From assembly GCF_026340465.1 (NCBI RefSeq), contig NZ_JAPEPC010000001.1, positions 3,250,001 to 3,314,000 of the forward strand: a DNA stretch of 64,000 bases, read 5' to 3'. The DNA comes from Streptomyces sp. NBC_01306. GTDB taxonomy: Bacteria; Actinomycetota; Actinomycetes; Streptomycetales; Streptomycetaceae. Each line of letters opens with the position of its first letter. The stretch's first letter is position 1. Under the pieces are notes generated by a model. That model was not told the origin of the DNA. It searched no databases and worked only from the letters and a program-made list of their open reading frames with translations. The translations under genes were made by a program, and so were the position numbers. Shown one piece after another: positions 18,758 through 26,922 of the stretch.

Positions 18758-18916
18758 TTACCGCTCTGCCGACGCGCGGGTCACGAGCGCGGCGATCTGC
18801 TCCGCATACTGGCGCCGGTCGCGGTGTTCGAGGTCCAGGATGTCCTCCAGGCTCCAGTGGAAGTGGTAAGCGATGTACGCGATCTCCTCGTGGACACGTT
18901 CGGTCGCGTACGTCAC
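18758..18916 (-). CDS. Small CIS-locus protein (DUF6760-like)
   Basis: 52 aa, GTG start at 18916 overlapping the preceding stop as GTGA. It reads VTYATERVHEEIAYIAYHFHW, then SLEDILDLEHRDRRQYAEQI to a stop at 18758. A short helical protein directly after the assembly-chaperone-like gene is typical of CIS/phage-tail operons, where a pair of small ORFs between tube and tape measure acts in tail assembly; HWSLEDILDLEHRDR is the recognisable core. It is below common ORF length cut-offs. The next gene begins 18 bp further. Confidence 0.8.
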   Translation of the reverse strand: MTYATERVHEEIAYIAYHFHWSLEDILDLEHRDRRQYAEQIAALVTRASAER

Positions 18917-19392
18917 GATTCCCCCAGGCGGCTCCCGCCGAGTTCGACCTCGAACGGCTGCTCACAGTGCGGACAGGTCACGCCGGCCCTGGTGTGGCCC
19001 TCGGCGTTGACCTGACGGTAGAAGTCCTGCAGGAAGGCGAGGTCGGAGGCGAACATGTTCTCCACCACGCCGTCGTGCATATGCGTCACACTGCCCAGCC
19101 GGGTGATGACCCGGCCGAGCAGGACGACCGACAGATATGCGGGGTTCTCCTGCACCCGTATGTCCCGCAACGGGATCAGCTCGTCCCGTGCGGTGGCCAG
19201 GCGCATGACACCTTCACGGTGCACGTTCCCCGCTTCGTCCACGTAGCCGCGCGGCAGCTCGAAGGCGAACTCGGTGCGCAACTCCCGCCGTGCGGGAGGT
19301 GGTTCGGCGGCCGGTACCGCGACCGGAGCCGCCGCCTCGGGGGTGACCGTGGCGGCGGCCGGTGCGGGCTGGGCAACTGCTCCCCTGCGCAT
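18913..19392 (-). CDS. CIS tail-assembly-chaperone-like protein with C-terminal zinc finger
   Basis: 159 aa. ATG 19392 overlaps the tube stop by one base (TAATG). After an Ala/Pro-rich leader (residues 1-40) comes a compact domain: LRTEFAFELPRGYVDEAGNVHREGVMRLATARDELIPL, NPAYLSVVLLGRVITRLG, FASDLAFLQDFYRQVN. A CPHC...-type end follows (VTCPHCEQPFEVELGG) that could bind metal with an upstream ligand. The pattern 'MRLATARDE...YLSVVLLGRVI' is shared by proteins that follow the tube gene in phage-tail-like operons and are considered assembly chaperones (family knowledge). Confidence 0.7.
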   Translation of the reverse strand: MRRGAVAQPAPAAATVTPEAAAPVAVPAAEPPPARRELRTEFAFELPRGYVDEAGNVHREGVMRLATARDELIPLRDIRVQENPAYLSVVLLGRVITRLGSVTHMHDGVVENMFASDLAFLQDFYRQVNAEGHTRAGVTCPHCEQPFEVELGGSRLGES

Positions 19393-19835
19393 TACTCCAT
19401 GATCATTTCTTCGTAGGTGATCGTGACGGTCTCGGTGAGGGCCGAGGCTTCGCCGGCCTTCACCGTGCTGGCCGCGACCTTGCTGCACCAGGCGTTGCGG
19501 AGGTGGTAACGCTTCACGGGGCTGTTCTGGTAGTCCATCACGATGATGGAGGCGTTCTTACGGGCCGAGCCCATGTCGCCGCGTACGGAGGCGTTGATCC
19601 AGTCGTTGAAGGACTTGGACTGGGTCATGCCGCGGACGACCGTGGCTTCCCCCGCCTTCTTCACGCCGGGCAGCTTCTTGGTGATGGGCTGGCCGTTCGA
19701 AGAGACCTGCTGGAACTCGATGACGTCCTGCGTCATGTCCAGGCCGTTGACCTCCTGGAGGTACTCGACCATGACGCCGTCGATCTGGAGACCGAAATTA
19801 TGTGAAGTGAGCGAATCGCCGGGCATGAGGCTCAT
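19392..19835 (-). CDS. cis1a: CIS inner tube protein (Hcp/gp19-like)
   Basis: 147 aa from ATG 19835, with GAAGGAAC upstream. Typical tail-tube sequence: HNFGLQIDGVMVEYLQEVNGLDM, EFQQVSSNGQPITKKLPGVKKAGEATVVRG, FNDWINASVRG, NASIIVMDYQNSPVKRYHLRNAWCSKV, ALTETVTITYEEMI. It stacks in hexameric rings inside the sheath. The 162-bp gap to the sheath gene encodes nothing obvious. This is the highly expressed tube subunit by analogy with related operons. Confidence 0.9.
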   Translation of the reverse strand: MSLMPGDSLTSHNFGLQIDGVMVEYLQEVNGLDMTQDVIEFQQVSSNGQPITKKLPGVKKAGEATVVRGMTQSKSFNDWINASVRGDMGSARKNASIIVMDYQNSPVKRYHLRNAWCSKVAASTVKAGEASALTETVTITYEEMIME

Positions 19836-19997
19836 GGACGCTGTTCCTTCTGTTCGCGCTGTCCGAGGTGTCGATAGTGCCGGTGGTGCCGGTACCGGGG
19901 CCGCCCGCACCGGCCGTGATGGCCGTGGCGGGCGGACGCCCGGTGGTGCGCGGGCCGGACCCGGCGGCCAGGTCCTGGCCGCCGGGTCCGGGCGCTG

Positions 19998-21590
19998 CTA
20001 CTCCTCCAGCTCTCCGCCACCGCTGGAGAACTGGGCCAGCCTGAAGATGACGAACTCGGCCGGCTTGACCGGTGAAACACCGATCTCACAGATCACACGG
20101 CCGAGGTCCACCGACTCCGGCGGGTTGGTCTCGGCGTCGCACTTCACGTAGTAGGCGTCCTCCGGCGTAGCGCCGAAGAGTGCGCCGTTGCGCCACTCGG
20201 TCACCATGAAGGCCGAGATGTTCCGCCGGATCCTGGCCCAGAGAGCCTGGTCGTTCGGCTCGAAGACGACCCACTGGGTACCTGTGAGGATCGACTCCTC
20301 CAGGTAGTTGAAGTACCGGCGGACGTTCAGGTAGCGCCAGGCCGGGTCGGAGGAGAGGGTGCGCGCACCCCAGATCCGGATACCGCGGCCGGGGAACGCC
20401 CGGATGCAGTTGATGCCGAGCGGGTTGAGCAGGTCCTGCTCACCGCGGGTGATCTGCATCTCCAGGTCCACGGCGCCGCGTACGACCTCGTTGGCCGGCG
20501 CCTTGTGCACACCGCGCTCGAAGTCGTTACGGGCCCAGATGCCGGAGACGTGGCCGCTCGGCGGGATCAGCCTGGTCTGGCCGCCCGCCGGGTCGAAGAC
20601 CTTGATCCACGGGTAGTACAGGGCCGCGTACTTGGAGTCGTAACCAGCGGTGTCCTGGCGCCAGACACGGATCTCGCGGGCGTTGAGACCGGGCGGCGGG
20701 TCGATGACGGCCAGCCGGTCGCCCATCAGCTCGCAGTGCGCGATCAGACCGAGCTGGACGGCCTTGACGGCCTCCAGGTCGATGGCGCCGCGCTGGTAGG
20801 CGGCCATCAGGTCGGGGACCGCGACCATCGAGATCTCGTCGACCGCTTCCAGACCGCCGAAGCCGGTCCGGTCGGCGGAGTCGCCGAGGTAGTCACCGAT
20901 GCGGACCTGCTCGGGCTGCTGCTGCTCCACCGGGGCCGGGGTGGCCGGGGCGGCGGGCGGCGCGGCGAGCGCGACCGTCTGGTTCTCCGGCCTCGCGACC
21001 TGCGCGGCAGCGGCGTCCTCCTGGAGGAGGATCAGCTTCGAGCGCTCCTTGACCTGCGTGACAACGTAGTTGCGGTTGCCCTTCTTGGCCGAGACGTCGA
21101 AGGTCTCCGCGACCTTCTCGCCGTCCTTGACGACCAGCTTGAAGCGGTCTGCGGGCCCCTCGGAGTCCGCGACCTCGACGCTGATGGAGCCACTCTCGCC
21201 GGGCGCGATCGCCGACACCGCGAAGGTGCCGAGCTGCTTCGGCTCGCCGGGCGGCAGCGCGGCCGGCGCACGGCGGCCGGTGACGGCCGCGGGGCTCTGC
21301 TCCTCCTCGCCGGGAACCCCACCGGGGACTCCACCGACGCGGACCACATAGGCGGCCGAGCCGCCGTTGTTGAAGAAACCGTAGACCGAGTGCGCCAGGA
21401 AATAGCCGTCGGTGAACTCACCGAACGACGCGACGTACTGCGTCCAGTTGGTCACCAGTGTCGGCTCATTCAGCGGCCCAACGGGCGCGAGACCGACAAA
21501 GGCGGCGACCGAGGTGCCCACCCCCTCGATCGGACGGGAGCCGCTGGCCACCTCCTCCACGTACACACCTGGTGACAGGTAAGACGGCAT
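19998..21590 (-). CDS. cis2: CIS contractile sheath protein
   Basis: 530 aa from ATG 21590 (MPSYLSPGVYVEEVASGSRP), preceded by a GAGGAGAG ribosome site. The N-terminus is diagnostic for CIS/phage sheaths, followed by VGTSVAAFVGLAPVGPLNEPTLVTNW. The conserved C-terminal half includes DFERGVHKAPANEVVRGAVDL, LLNPLGINCIRAFPGRGIRIWGARTL, YLNVRRYFNYLEESI and the end VKCDAETNPPESVDLGRVICEIGVSPVKPAEFVIFRL. The middle third (~145-260) is a variable outer domain with a Pro/Ala/Gln-rich stretch. First gene of the sheath-to-membrane-protein operon. Confidence 0.95.
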   Translation of the reverse strand: MPSYLSPGVYVEEVASGSRPIEGVGTSVAAFVGLAPVGPLNEPTLVTNWTQYVASFGEFTDGYFLAHSVYGFFNNGGSAAYVVRVGGVPGGVPGEEEQSPAAVTGRRAPAALPPGEPKQLGTFAVSAIAPGESGSISVEVADSEGPADRFKLVVKDGEKVAETFDVSAKKGNRNYVVTQVKERSKLILLQEDAAAAQVARPENQTVALAAPPAAPATPAPVEQQQPEQVRIGDYLGDSADRTGFGGLEAVDEISMVAVPDLMAAYQRGAIDLEAVKAVQLGLIAHCELMGDRLAVIDPPPGLNAREIRVWRQDTAGYDSKYAALYYPWIKVFDPAGGQTRLIPPSGHVSGIWARNDFERGVHKAPANEVVRGAVDLEMQITRGEQDLLNPLGINCIRAFPGRGIRIWGARTLSSDPAWRYLNVRRYFNYLEESILTGTQWVVFEPNDQALWARIRRNISAFMVTEWRNGALFGATPEDAYYVKCDAETNPPESVDLGRVICEIGVSPVKPAEFVIFRLAQFSSGGGELEE

Positions 21591-22041
21591 TCTCAGCTCT
21601 CCTCGGGGTACGAGACACGACCTGCTCTCCACCCTGCGACACCGGAAGCGGCGGCGAAACGTCCGCCGGTACCTATTCGAGGGCATGGCGAATGCCCCGA
21701 TGGGCAGCCGGGTGCTCGCGGGGCCGCCGCCGATCCGTGGCGCGGTCCCGCACGGTGACGGTGCGGCAACGGGTGAACGGCCAGATGATTACAGGCAGAT
21801 GCCGTGTTGTCACCCGTTGCTGTCCCGGTGACCCGTCGGCCGGCCGTACGGACCGCGGACGTCCGCCCGGACACCGGCACGTGCCCAGCACGGGTGCCCC
21901 CGGGAGCCTCGACCGGTGCCCGTGGAGCCCCGGCCGGTGCCCGTGACCGACACGAAGGGCAGCCGGAAAGGCCGCCCGGGGCAACCGCCCTGCCCCCCAG
22001 CCTGGTGACACGACGTCATGACGCTGACTAGTGTCCGGCGC
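21591..22041. other. Divergent intergenic region of the CIS locus
   Basis: About 450 bp between the divergent sheath operon and the membrane-lectin gene. No believable ORF is present. It must hold promoters for both directions, but I could not assign convincing -10/-35 boxes. It contains imperfect CGGTGCCCGTG repeats near 21910-21950. Confidence 0.4.
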
Positions 22042-23478
22042 GTGAGCATCTGGACATCTCTGGAGCCGGCGTCCACCACAGTGGATCCCGGCAGTACGGC
22101 CACCGTGCGGCTACGGCTGCGCAACACGGGCGACGTCGTCGACGAGTACCGGTGCGTACCCGTCGGTGACCTCGCCCCGTACGTGACCGTCGAACCACCG
22201 ACCATCCGACTCTTCCCCGGCACCACCGGCACCGTGGACCTCACGTTCGCCCCGCCGCGCACCCCCGACGCCATCGCCGGACCCAACCCGTACGGCGTCC
22301 AGGTCATCCCCACCGAACACCCCGAGGCGACCACCGTCCCCGAGGGCAACGTCACCATCACCCCGTTCTCCGAAGTCCGCGCAGAACTCGTACCCCACAC
22401 CGTCAAGGGACGCTTCCGCGGACGCCCCAAGCTCGCGATCGACAACCTCGGCAACACCAAGCTCACCGCATCGATCAACGGCAGCGAGAACGGCGACCAG
22501 CTCTCGTACGAGATCCTCCCGGCCAACGTCCAGATCGAACCCGGCCGCGCCGCCTTCGTACGCGCCACCCTCCGCCCCCGCCAGATCATCTGGTTCGGCC
22601 GCAAACAGGACCGCCCGTACAAACTCGCCATCCAGCGCTCCGGCACCAAACCCCTCGACGTCGACGGCACCTACGTCCAACGCGGAGTACTCCCCCGCTG
22701 GCTCGCCACCGTCTTCGCCATCTTCATGGCCATCGCCATCGTCTTCATCATGGCCTGGTTCACCCACAAACCCACCGTCGCCACCCGCGCCACCGCCAAG
22801 GTCGCACAAGCCGGCGACATCCCCGCCCCCACCCCCACACAGAGCCTCCCGACGCCCGCGGCCAGCGTGCCCCCGCCGCCCACGCCGTCAGCTCCGAACC
22901 CGGACGCCGGCAACAGCGGCGGCGGCAGTGGAGGCGGTGGAGGCGGCGGCGGCGCGCCCAAGAAGAAGCCCGACCCGGCGAACGCCAAGCACGTGCTGAT
23001 CAAGAACGATGGGACCAAGCTCTGCGCCGAACTCCCCGGGCGGGACAAGGGCCAGATCAACGGCTGGGTCATCGAGAACGACTGCAACCCCACGGACGCG
23101 GACAACCAGATCTGGGACCTGGAGGTGCGCTACCCGCACGGCGGCCCGAACAACAACAGCCTGTTCCAGATGCGCAACATCAAGGACCGCCTCTGCATGG
23201 ACCTGGGGGACATGGGCCCCAGGCCGGCCGGAACCGGGCTCGCCGAGTTCACCTGCGACGGCACCAAGGCCGACAACCAGCTGTGGTGGCTCGACAAGCA
23301 GCGCGACGATCACTACTTGATCCGCAACTACGCGAGCAACGACCTCTGCCTGAAGACGACTCAGAACGGCCCGGACAACCAGCAGGGCACCAACGACGAC
23401 AACGAGCTCATGATCGGGCAGTGCGACATCCAGGACGCCCACGAATGGTCCTTCATCCAGATCCCCAAGGACTCGTGA
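22042..23478 (+). CDS. CIS-locus membrane-anchored protein with ricin-type lectin domain
   Basis: 478 aa from GTG 22042 (VSIWTSLEPAS); an ATG at 22018 is in frame. Residues ~1-215 form two Ig-like/MSP-type beta domains (TTVDPGSTATVRLRLRNTG, TVEPPTIRLFPGTTGTVDL, ANVQIEPGRAAFVRA) with no signal peptide, so they should be cytoplasmic. A single strong helix lies at 219-242 (WLATVFAIFMAIAIVFIMAWF). A Pro/Gly linker with a poly-Gly run leads to a ricin-B-like domain (~315-478: KLCAELPG, DNQIWDLEV, RLCMDLGDMG, DNQLWWLD, DLCLKTT, HEWSFIQI) with QxW-type repeats. It lies divergently inside the CIS locus. Streptomyces CIS are reported to need a conserved membrane protein (CisA); this gene is a candidate equivalent, which I cannot verify. 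Confidence 0.75.
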   Translation: MSIWTSLEPASTTVDPGSTATVRLRLRNTGDVVDEYRCVPVGDLAPYVTVEPPTIRLFPGTTGTVDLTFAPPRTPDAIAGPNPYGVQVIPTEHPEATTVPEGNVTITPFSEVRAELVPHTVKGRFRGRPKLAIDNLGNTKLTASINGSENGDQLSYEILPANVQIEPGRAAFVRATLRPRQIIWFGRKQDRPYKLAIQRSGTKPLDVDGTYVQRGVLPRWLATVFAIFMAIAIVFIMAWFTHKPTVATRATAKVAQAGDIPAPTPTQSLPTPAASVPPPPTPSAPNPDAGNSGGGSGGGGGGGGAPKKKPDPANAKHVLIKNDGTKLCAELPGRDKGQINGWVIENDCNPTDADNQIWDLEVRYPHGGPNNNSLFQMRNIKDRLCMDLGDMGPRPAGTGLAEFTCDGTKADNQLWWLDKQRDDHYLIRNYASNDLCLKTTQNGPDNQQGTNDDNELMIGQCDIQDAHEWSFIQIPKDS

Positions 23479-23608
23479 TCCCGTCCATTCCTGCCCGGTT
23501 CCATCCGGTTCCGTCCGGTCCTGTCCGGAGCCGGGCGGCACCGTGAGCGGCGGGTGACGAAAGAGCGGGCGGCTGGTGAGAACCCGCCGCCCGCCACCGT
23601 TCACCGCT

Positions 23609-25957
23609 TCACCAGCCGCCGTCGTCCAGGACCAGCCGCCCGGCCTTGCGGTACTCGCGCTGCGCGCCGGCCAGCAGATCGTCCGAGGTGACCGGCGAGT
23701 TCCGGCCCGCGGCCGCATACGCGGCGGTGACCACGGCGCTGCGGATCGAACCGCCCGCCAGCTCGAACTCCTTGGCGCAGGGGTCCGGATCGATGTCGTC
23801 CGCGCACGGCACATGCGTCAGGCTGTGCTGCCACAGCGCCAGCCGCTGGGCGGCGTCCGGGAACGGGAAATCGACGATCAGGTCCAGGCGCCGGGTGAAC
23901 GCCTCGTCGATGTTGCCCCGCAGATTGGTGGTGAGCAGCACGATCCCGTCGAAGGACTCCAGGCGCTGGAGCAGATAGGCGCTCTCCAGGTTCGCGTAGC
24001 GGTCGTTCGAACTGGTCACCTGCGAGCGCTTACCGAAGACGGCGTCGGCCTCGTCGAAGAGCAGCACGGCGTCCGTACGGTCCGCCTCGGCGAAGATCCG
24101 TTCCAGGTTCTTCTCGGTCTCACCGATGTACTTGTCGACCACCGACGAGAGCTGCACGACGTAGAGATCGAGGCCGAGTTCGGCGGCGACCACCTCCGCG
24201 GACAGCGTCTTGCCGGTCCCCGACTCACCCGCGAACAGCGCCAGCGCGCCCCGCCCGCGCCCGCCGCCGGCACTCAGCCGCCAGTCGCCGAGGACCCGGT
24301 CGCGGTGGCGTGCCCGCAGGGCCAGCTCATGCAGCTGCGCCAGCGGCCGGTCGGGCAGCACCAGATCGTCCCAGCCCACGTCGGGCCTGATCCGGCGGGC
24401 GTGCTGCTCAAGCCCCGAAGCGGACTGCTGCCGGGCGGCGAGCCGCAGATGCGCGGCGGACAACTCCGTTCCGTCGAAGGCGGCGAGGTCCAGCGCGGCG
24501 CGCGCGGTACGGCGGATACGGTCGCCGCCCAGCCGGTACGGGGCGACGACGGGCGCCAGATCGAAGCCGAGTGAGCCCGGCCCGTCCGCCAGCCCGAGCG
24601 CCGCCGACCAGACATCGAGATCGCCGGAGCGCTGCCGGGGGGCGTCGACGACCAGCGGGTCGCGGCCGCACCAGTCAGGATCGTACGGACGCCCGCCGGC
24701 CACCAGCACGGAGACCCCTTGTGAGGTGCTGCCTTGTGAGGTGCCGCCTTGTGAAGTGCTGCCTTGTGAAGTGCCTTGTGCCATCAGCGCCCGGAGCAGC
24801 GGCCCCGGTCTCTCCGGTACCGGTGCCACCACGATGGGGCACCCACGCAGCCGCGCCTCGCGCAGCAGATCGGAGAGGAACTCCGGTGTGCCGTGCTCGC
24901 CCGGGGCCGGGTACGGAGCTGCCGGATCCGCCGCAGCGGTGTCCCCGGAGGAGCCCTGGCCCGGGTTGAAGTGCAGGGCCTCCAGACCGGCGGCGGCCAG
25001 TGCGGCGGTGGCGCAGGAGAGGCCGTCGCCGTCCCGCTGCTCGCGGAGGTACACCGTCAGCCGCCCGGCGGTCAGCCGCTCGGCCAGCTGCTCGACGAGC
25101 GGGCCGCCCGGCGGGGCGGATTCCACGGGGCGGGGCGCCAGCAGCGTGACCTGTCCGGCGAGCGCGGCGTCCGGGGTGTCGTCGCCGAGCAGATGCGCGG
25201 TGACCCGGTCCGGTACCCGCAACGACCGGCTGAGGAAGGGGCGTTCGGCCTCCTCGACCTGTATGAGTCCCAGGGCGGGCAGCGGCGCGGAGGGGTGGAA
25301 ACGGGCACGGGCACCGGCATCGTGCACGGGCAGGCCGCACAGTTCGATGGCCGTCCCGACGGTCGCCCGGCGACGGCTGACGTCGTCGTTGAGGTAGCCG
25401 AACAACGGCTCGAAGGTGCGGTCGAGGTCGGGGGCGAGGGCCAACAGCAGGATCGCCTCGTCCAGCGGGCCGAGCCCGAGCCTGCGGGTGAGGCGGCGCA
25501 GCCGGTCGACGCCACCGGAGGCGCGGGGGCCGGGGGTGCTGCCCTCGCCGGCCCTCTCGTCACCGCCCCCGTCTCCGCTCTCGTCACCGCTCGCATCAGT
25601 ACCAACGCCGGTACCCACGCGGGGAACGGCCCCGGTCCTGTCACGGGACCCGAGGAGATGCTGGACGGCCTCGTCGGAGAGATACAGCCCGCGCAGCGGA
25701 TCGGCGGCGGTCGGGTCGGTGGCGCTGCGCGACTCCACCAGCTCCGCGACCCGCTCACGCAGCAGCCCCAGCCGGGCGATCAGCGCGTCGGCCGTCCCAT
25801 CGGTGCCGTTGCCGTTGCCGTTGCCGGTGCTGGTGCCGGTGCCGGTGCTGGTGCCGGTGCCGGTGCTGGTGCCGGTGCCGGTGCCGCGACGCAGCCCGGC
25901 TGCACGGCCGCCGGCTTCCGGTCCGGCTTCGCGGCCGAGTTCGGTGTCCGACGTCAC
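23609..25957 (-). CDS. cis15: CIS AAA+ ATPase
   Basis: 782 aa. ATG 25957 overlaps the stop of the DUF4255 gene (ATGA). The C-terminal AAA+ module has Walker A GESGTGKT, Walker B AVLLFDEADAVFGKR, a sensor region IVLLTTNLRGNIDEAFTRRLDLIVDFPFP and an arginine finger in that last segment. Upstream is a degenerate ATPase-like and helical region (LTRRLGLGPLDEAILLLALAPDLDRTFEPLFGYLNDD) typical of this family in CIS loci. It is thought to act in assembly or sheath recycling. Two coding minisatellites are present: a (TG/ST)n run at residues ~26-50 and a TSQG repeat at ~395-415. Confidence 0.85.
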   Translation of the reverse strand: MTSDTELGREAGPEAGGRAAGLRRGTGTGTSTGTGTSTGTGTSTGNGNGNGTDGTADALIARLGLLRERVAELVESRSATDPTAADPLRGLYLSDEAVQHLLGSRDRTGAVPRVGTGVGTDASGDESGDGGGDERAGEGSTPGPRASGGVDRLRRLTRRLGLGPLDEAILLLALAPDLDRTFEPLFGYLNDDVSRRRATVGTAIELCGLPVHDAGARARFHPSAPLPALGLIQVEEAERPFLSRSLRVPDRVTAHLLGDDTPDAALAGQVTLLAPRPVESAPPGGPLVEQLAERLTAGRLTVYLREQRDGDGLSCATAALAAAGLEALHFNPGQGSSGDTAAADPAAPYPAPGEHGTPEFLSDLLREARLRGCPIVVAPVPERPGPLLRALMAQGTSQGSTSQGGTSQGSTSQGVSVLVAGGRPYDPDWCGRDPLVVDAPRQRSGDLDVWSAALGLADGPGSLGFDLAPVVAPYRLGGDRIRRTARAALDLAAFDGTELSAAHLRLAARQQSASGLEQHARRIRPDVGWDDLVLPDRPLAQLHELALRARHRDRVLGDWRLSAGGGRGRGALALFAGESGTGKTLSAEVVAAELGLDLYVVQLSSVVDKYIGETEKNLERIFAEADRTDAVLLFDEADAVFGKRSQVTSSNDRYANLESAYLLQRLESFDGIVLLTTNLRGNIDEAFTRRLDLIVDFPFPDAAQRLALWQHSLTHVPCADDIDPDPCAKEFELAGGSIRSAVVTAAYAAAGRNSPVTSDDLLAGAQREYRKAGRLVLDDGGW
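24717..24780. repeat. 15-bp coding minisatellite in the AAA+ ATPase gene
   Basis: About four imperfect 15-bp units encode repeated TSQGS/TSQGG pentapeptides on the minus strand. They lie in a loop between the N-terminal region and the AAA+ module. Confidence 0.8.
25800..25892. repeat. GGTGCC-type minisatellite in the ATPase N-terminus
   Basis: Degenerate 6-bp units (GTTGCC, GGTGCC, GCTGGT) encode alternating Thr-Gly and Ser-Thr-Gly on the minus strand. Together with similar Thr-Gly/Thr-Ala runs at the end of the neighbouring DUF4255 gene (~25960-26030) they make the junction of the two genes low complexity. Confidence 0.8.
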
Positions 25958-26691
25958 TCCGCCTGCGCTCCCGTGGCCGTACCCGTATCGGTGGCCGTGC
26001 CCGTGGCCGTACCCGTGGCCCCGCCTGCGGCGCCTGCTACGCCCGGTCGGCGGCGTGCGCTGGTCCGGGCGAAGTGGCGCGGCTGGTGATCCCGTTGCTG
26101 CGAGTCGTCGAGGGTGCCGTCCGTACCGCGGACCCGTACCCCGGCGCCCTCGGTGACCGGCGGCCCGACCTCGTACTCGGGGAACGCCGGGAAGGGCGCG
26201 GTCACGACCAGGTCCAGTGACGGCTTGAGCTCGCCGCCCAGCGCGGACCAGATCTCGGCGAACGACCGCGCGTCGGTCTGCAGCCCGGCGATCGTCATGG
26301 GCACGGTGAGCCCGAGCTCGGCCAGCGCCCCGGTCAGCTCCTCCGGCGGCAGCACCTCGCGGGGCAGCAGCGTGGCCAGTACGGCGGAGAGCATCCGGTG
26401 CTCGTCCTGGGGCTGCTTGGTCCAGGCCGTGACGAGATACGAGAGCCGGAACCAGCGCGGCGGCTGGCGCCGCTTCAGCACCACGCCGCGCTCGTCCTTG
26501 ATCGCGATGGCGCCGCGTTCACGCCGCTTGACGTCCTCGCGGATGTCGTACAGATAGGCGTCGATCGTCGGTGAGTTGCGCCGGGCCGCCCAGTCGCGGG
26601 TCGGCGCCTCGAAGGCGATGTCGACTCCGGTCCCCGCCAGGGCGCCGCCGGACAGCAGCCCCTTCAGGACCTCGTCCACCTCGTGGATCAC
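25954..26691 (-). CDS. cis16: Pvc16/DUF4255-type CIS protein
   Basis: 245 aa from GTG 26691 (VIHEVDEVLKGLL), chosen because the family begins with this motif and AAGGG lies upstream; an ATG at 26760 would add 23 residues. Conserved DUF4255 pattern: IAFEAPTRDWAARRNSPTIDAYLYDIREDVKRRE, RRQPPRWFRLSYLVTAWT, DEHRMLSAVLATLLPREVLP, LKPSLDLVVTAPF. Family members cap the tube-sheath complex or act as assembly factors. The last ~45 residues are a His/Arg then Thr-Gly-Ala tail. The overlap with the ATPase start indicates a two-gene operon. Confidence 0.85.
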   Translation of the reverse strand: MIHEVDEVLKGLLSGGALAGTGVDIAFEAPTRDWAARRNSPTIDAYLYDIREDVKRRERGAIAIKDERGVVLKRRQPPRWFRLSYLVTAWTKQPQDEHRMLSAVLATLLPREVLPPEELTGALAELGLTVPMTIAGLQTDARSFAEIWSALGGELKPSLDLVVTAPFPAFPEYEVGPPVTEGAGVRVRGTDGTLDDSQQRDHQPRHFARTSARRRPGVAGAAGGATGTATGTATDTGTATGAQAE

Positions 26692-26766
26692 TGTCGCGCC
26701 CTTCACTGGTGCCGGTGTCACAGGCGTCACCCGCTCCGGGTCGCGGGTCCGCACCGCCATCCTGCA

Positions 26767-26790
26767 CCTGGGGTGCATCAACACCCCAGG
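26767..26790. promoter_or_regulatory. Hairpin upstream of the DUF4255-ATPase operon
   Basis: A perfect 9-bp stem (26767-26775 with 26782-26790, 6-nt loop) in the 231-bp gap between the LuxR-type gene and the DUF4255 gene, both on the minus strand. It lacks a T-run, so it may be a weak terminator of the regulator gene or a leader hairpin of the operon. Confidence 0.4.
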
Positions 26791-26922
26791 CGTGGGAGGG
26801 ACGGTCCGGGTACAACGCCGCCGGCCCTCAGGGGCAGTACGGCGTGCCCTTGAGGACCGGCGGAATGACCGGCAGGGCACCCGGCCGGCTGAGTGCCGGA
26901 ACCGGGACCCGTCCCGACATGG

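Noticed and set aside
17544..18869. 441-aa plus-strand frame opposite the VQR-repeat gene
   Set aside because: Both frames are low complexity, but the minus strand has ordered ends, an ATG shortly after the coupled small gene and the operon direction.
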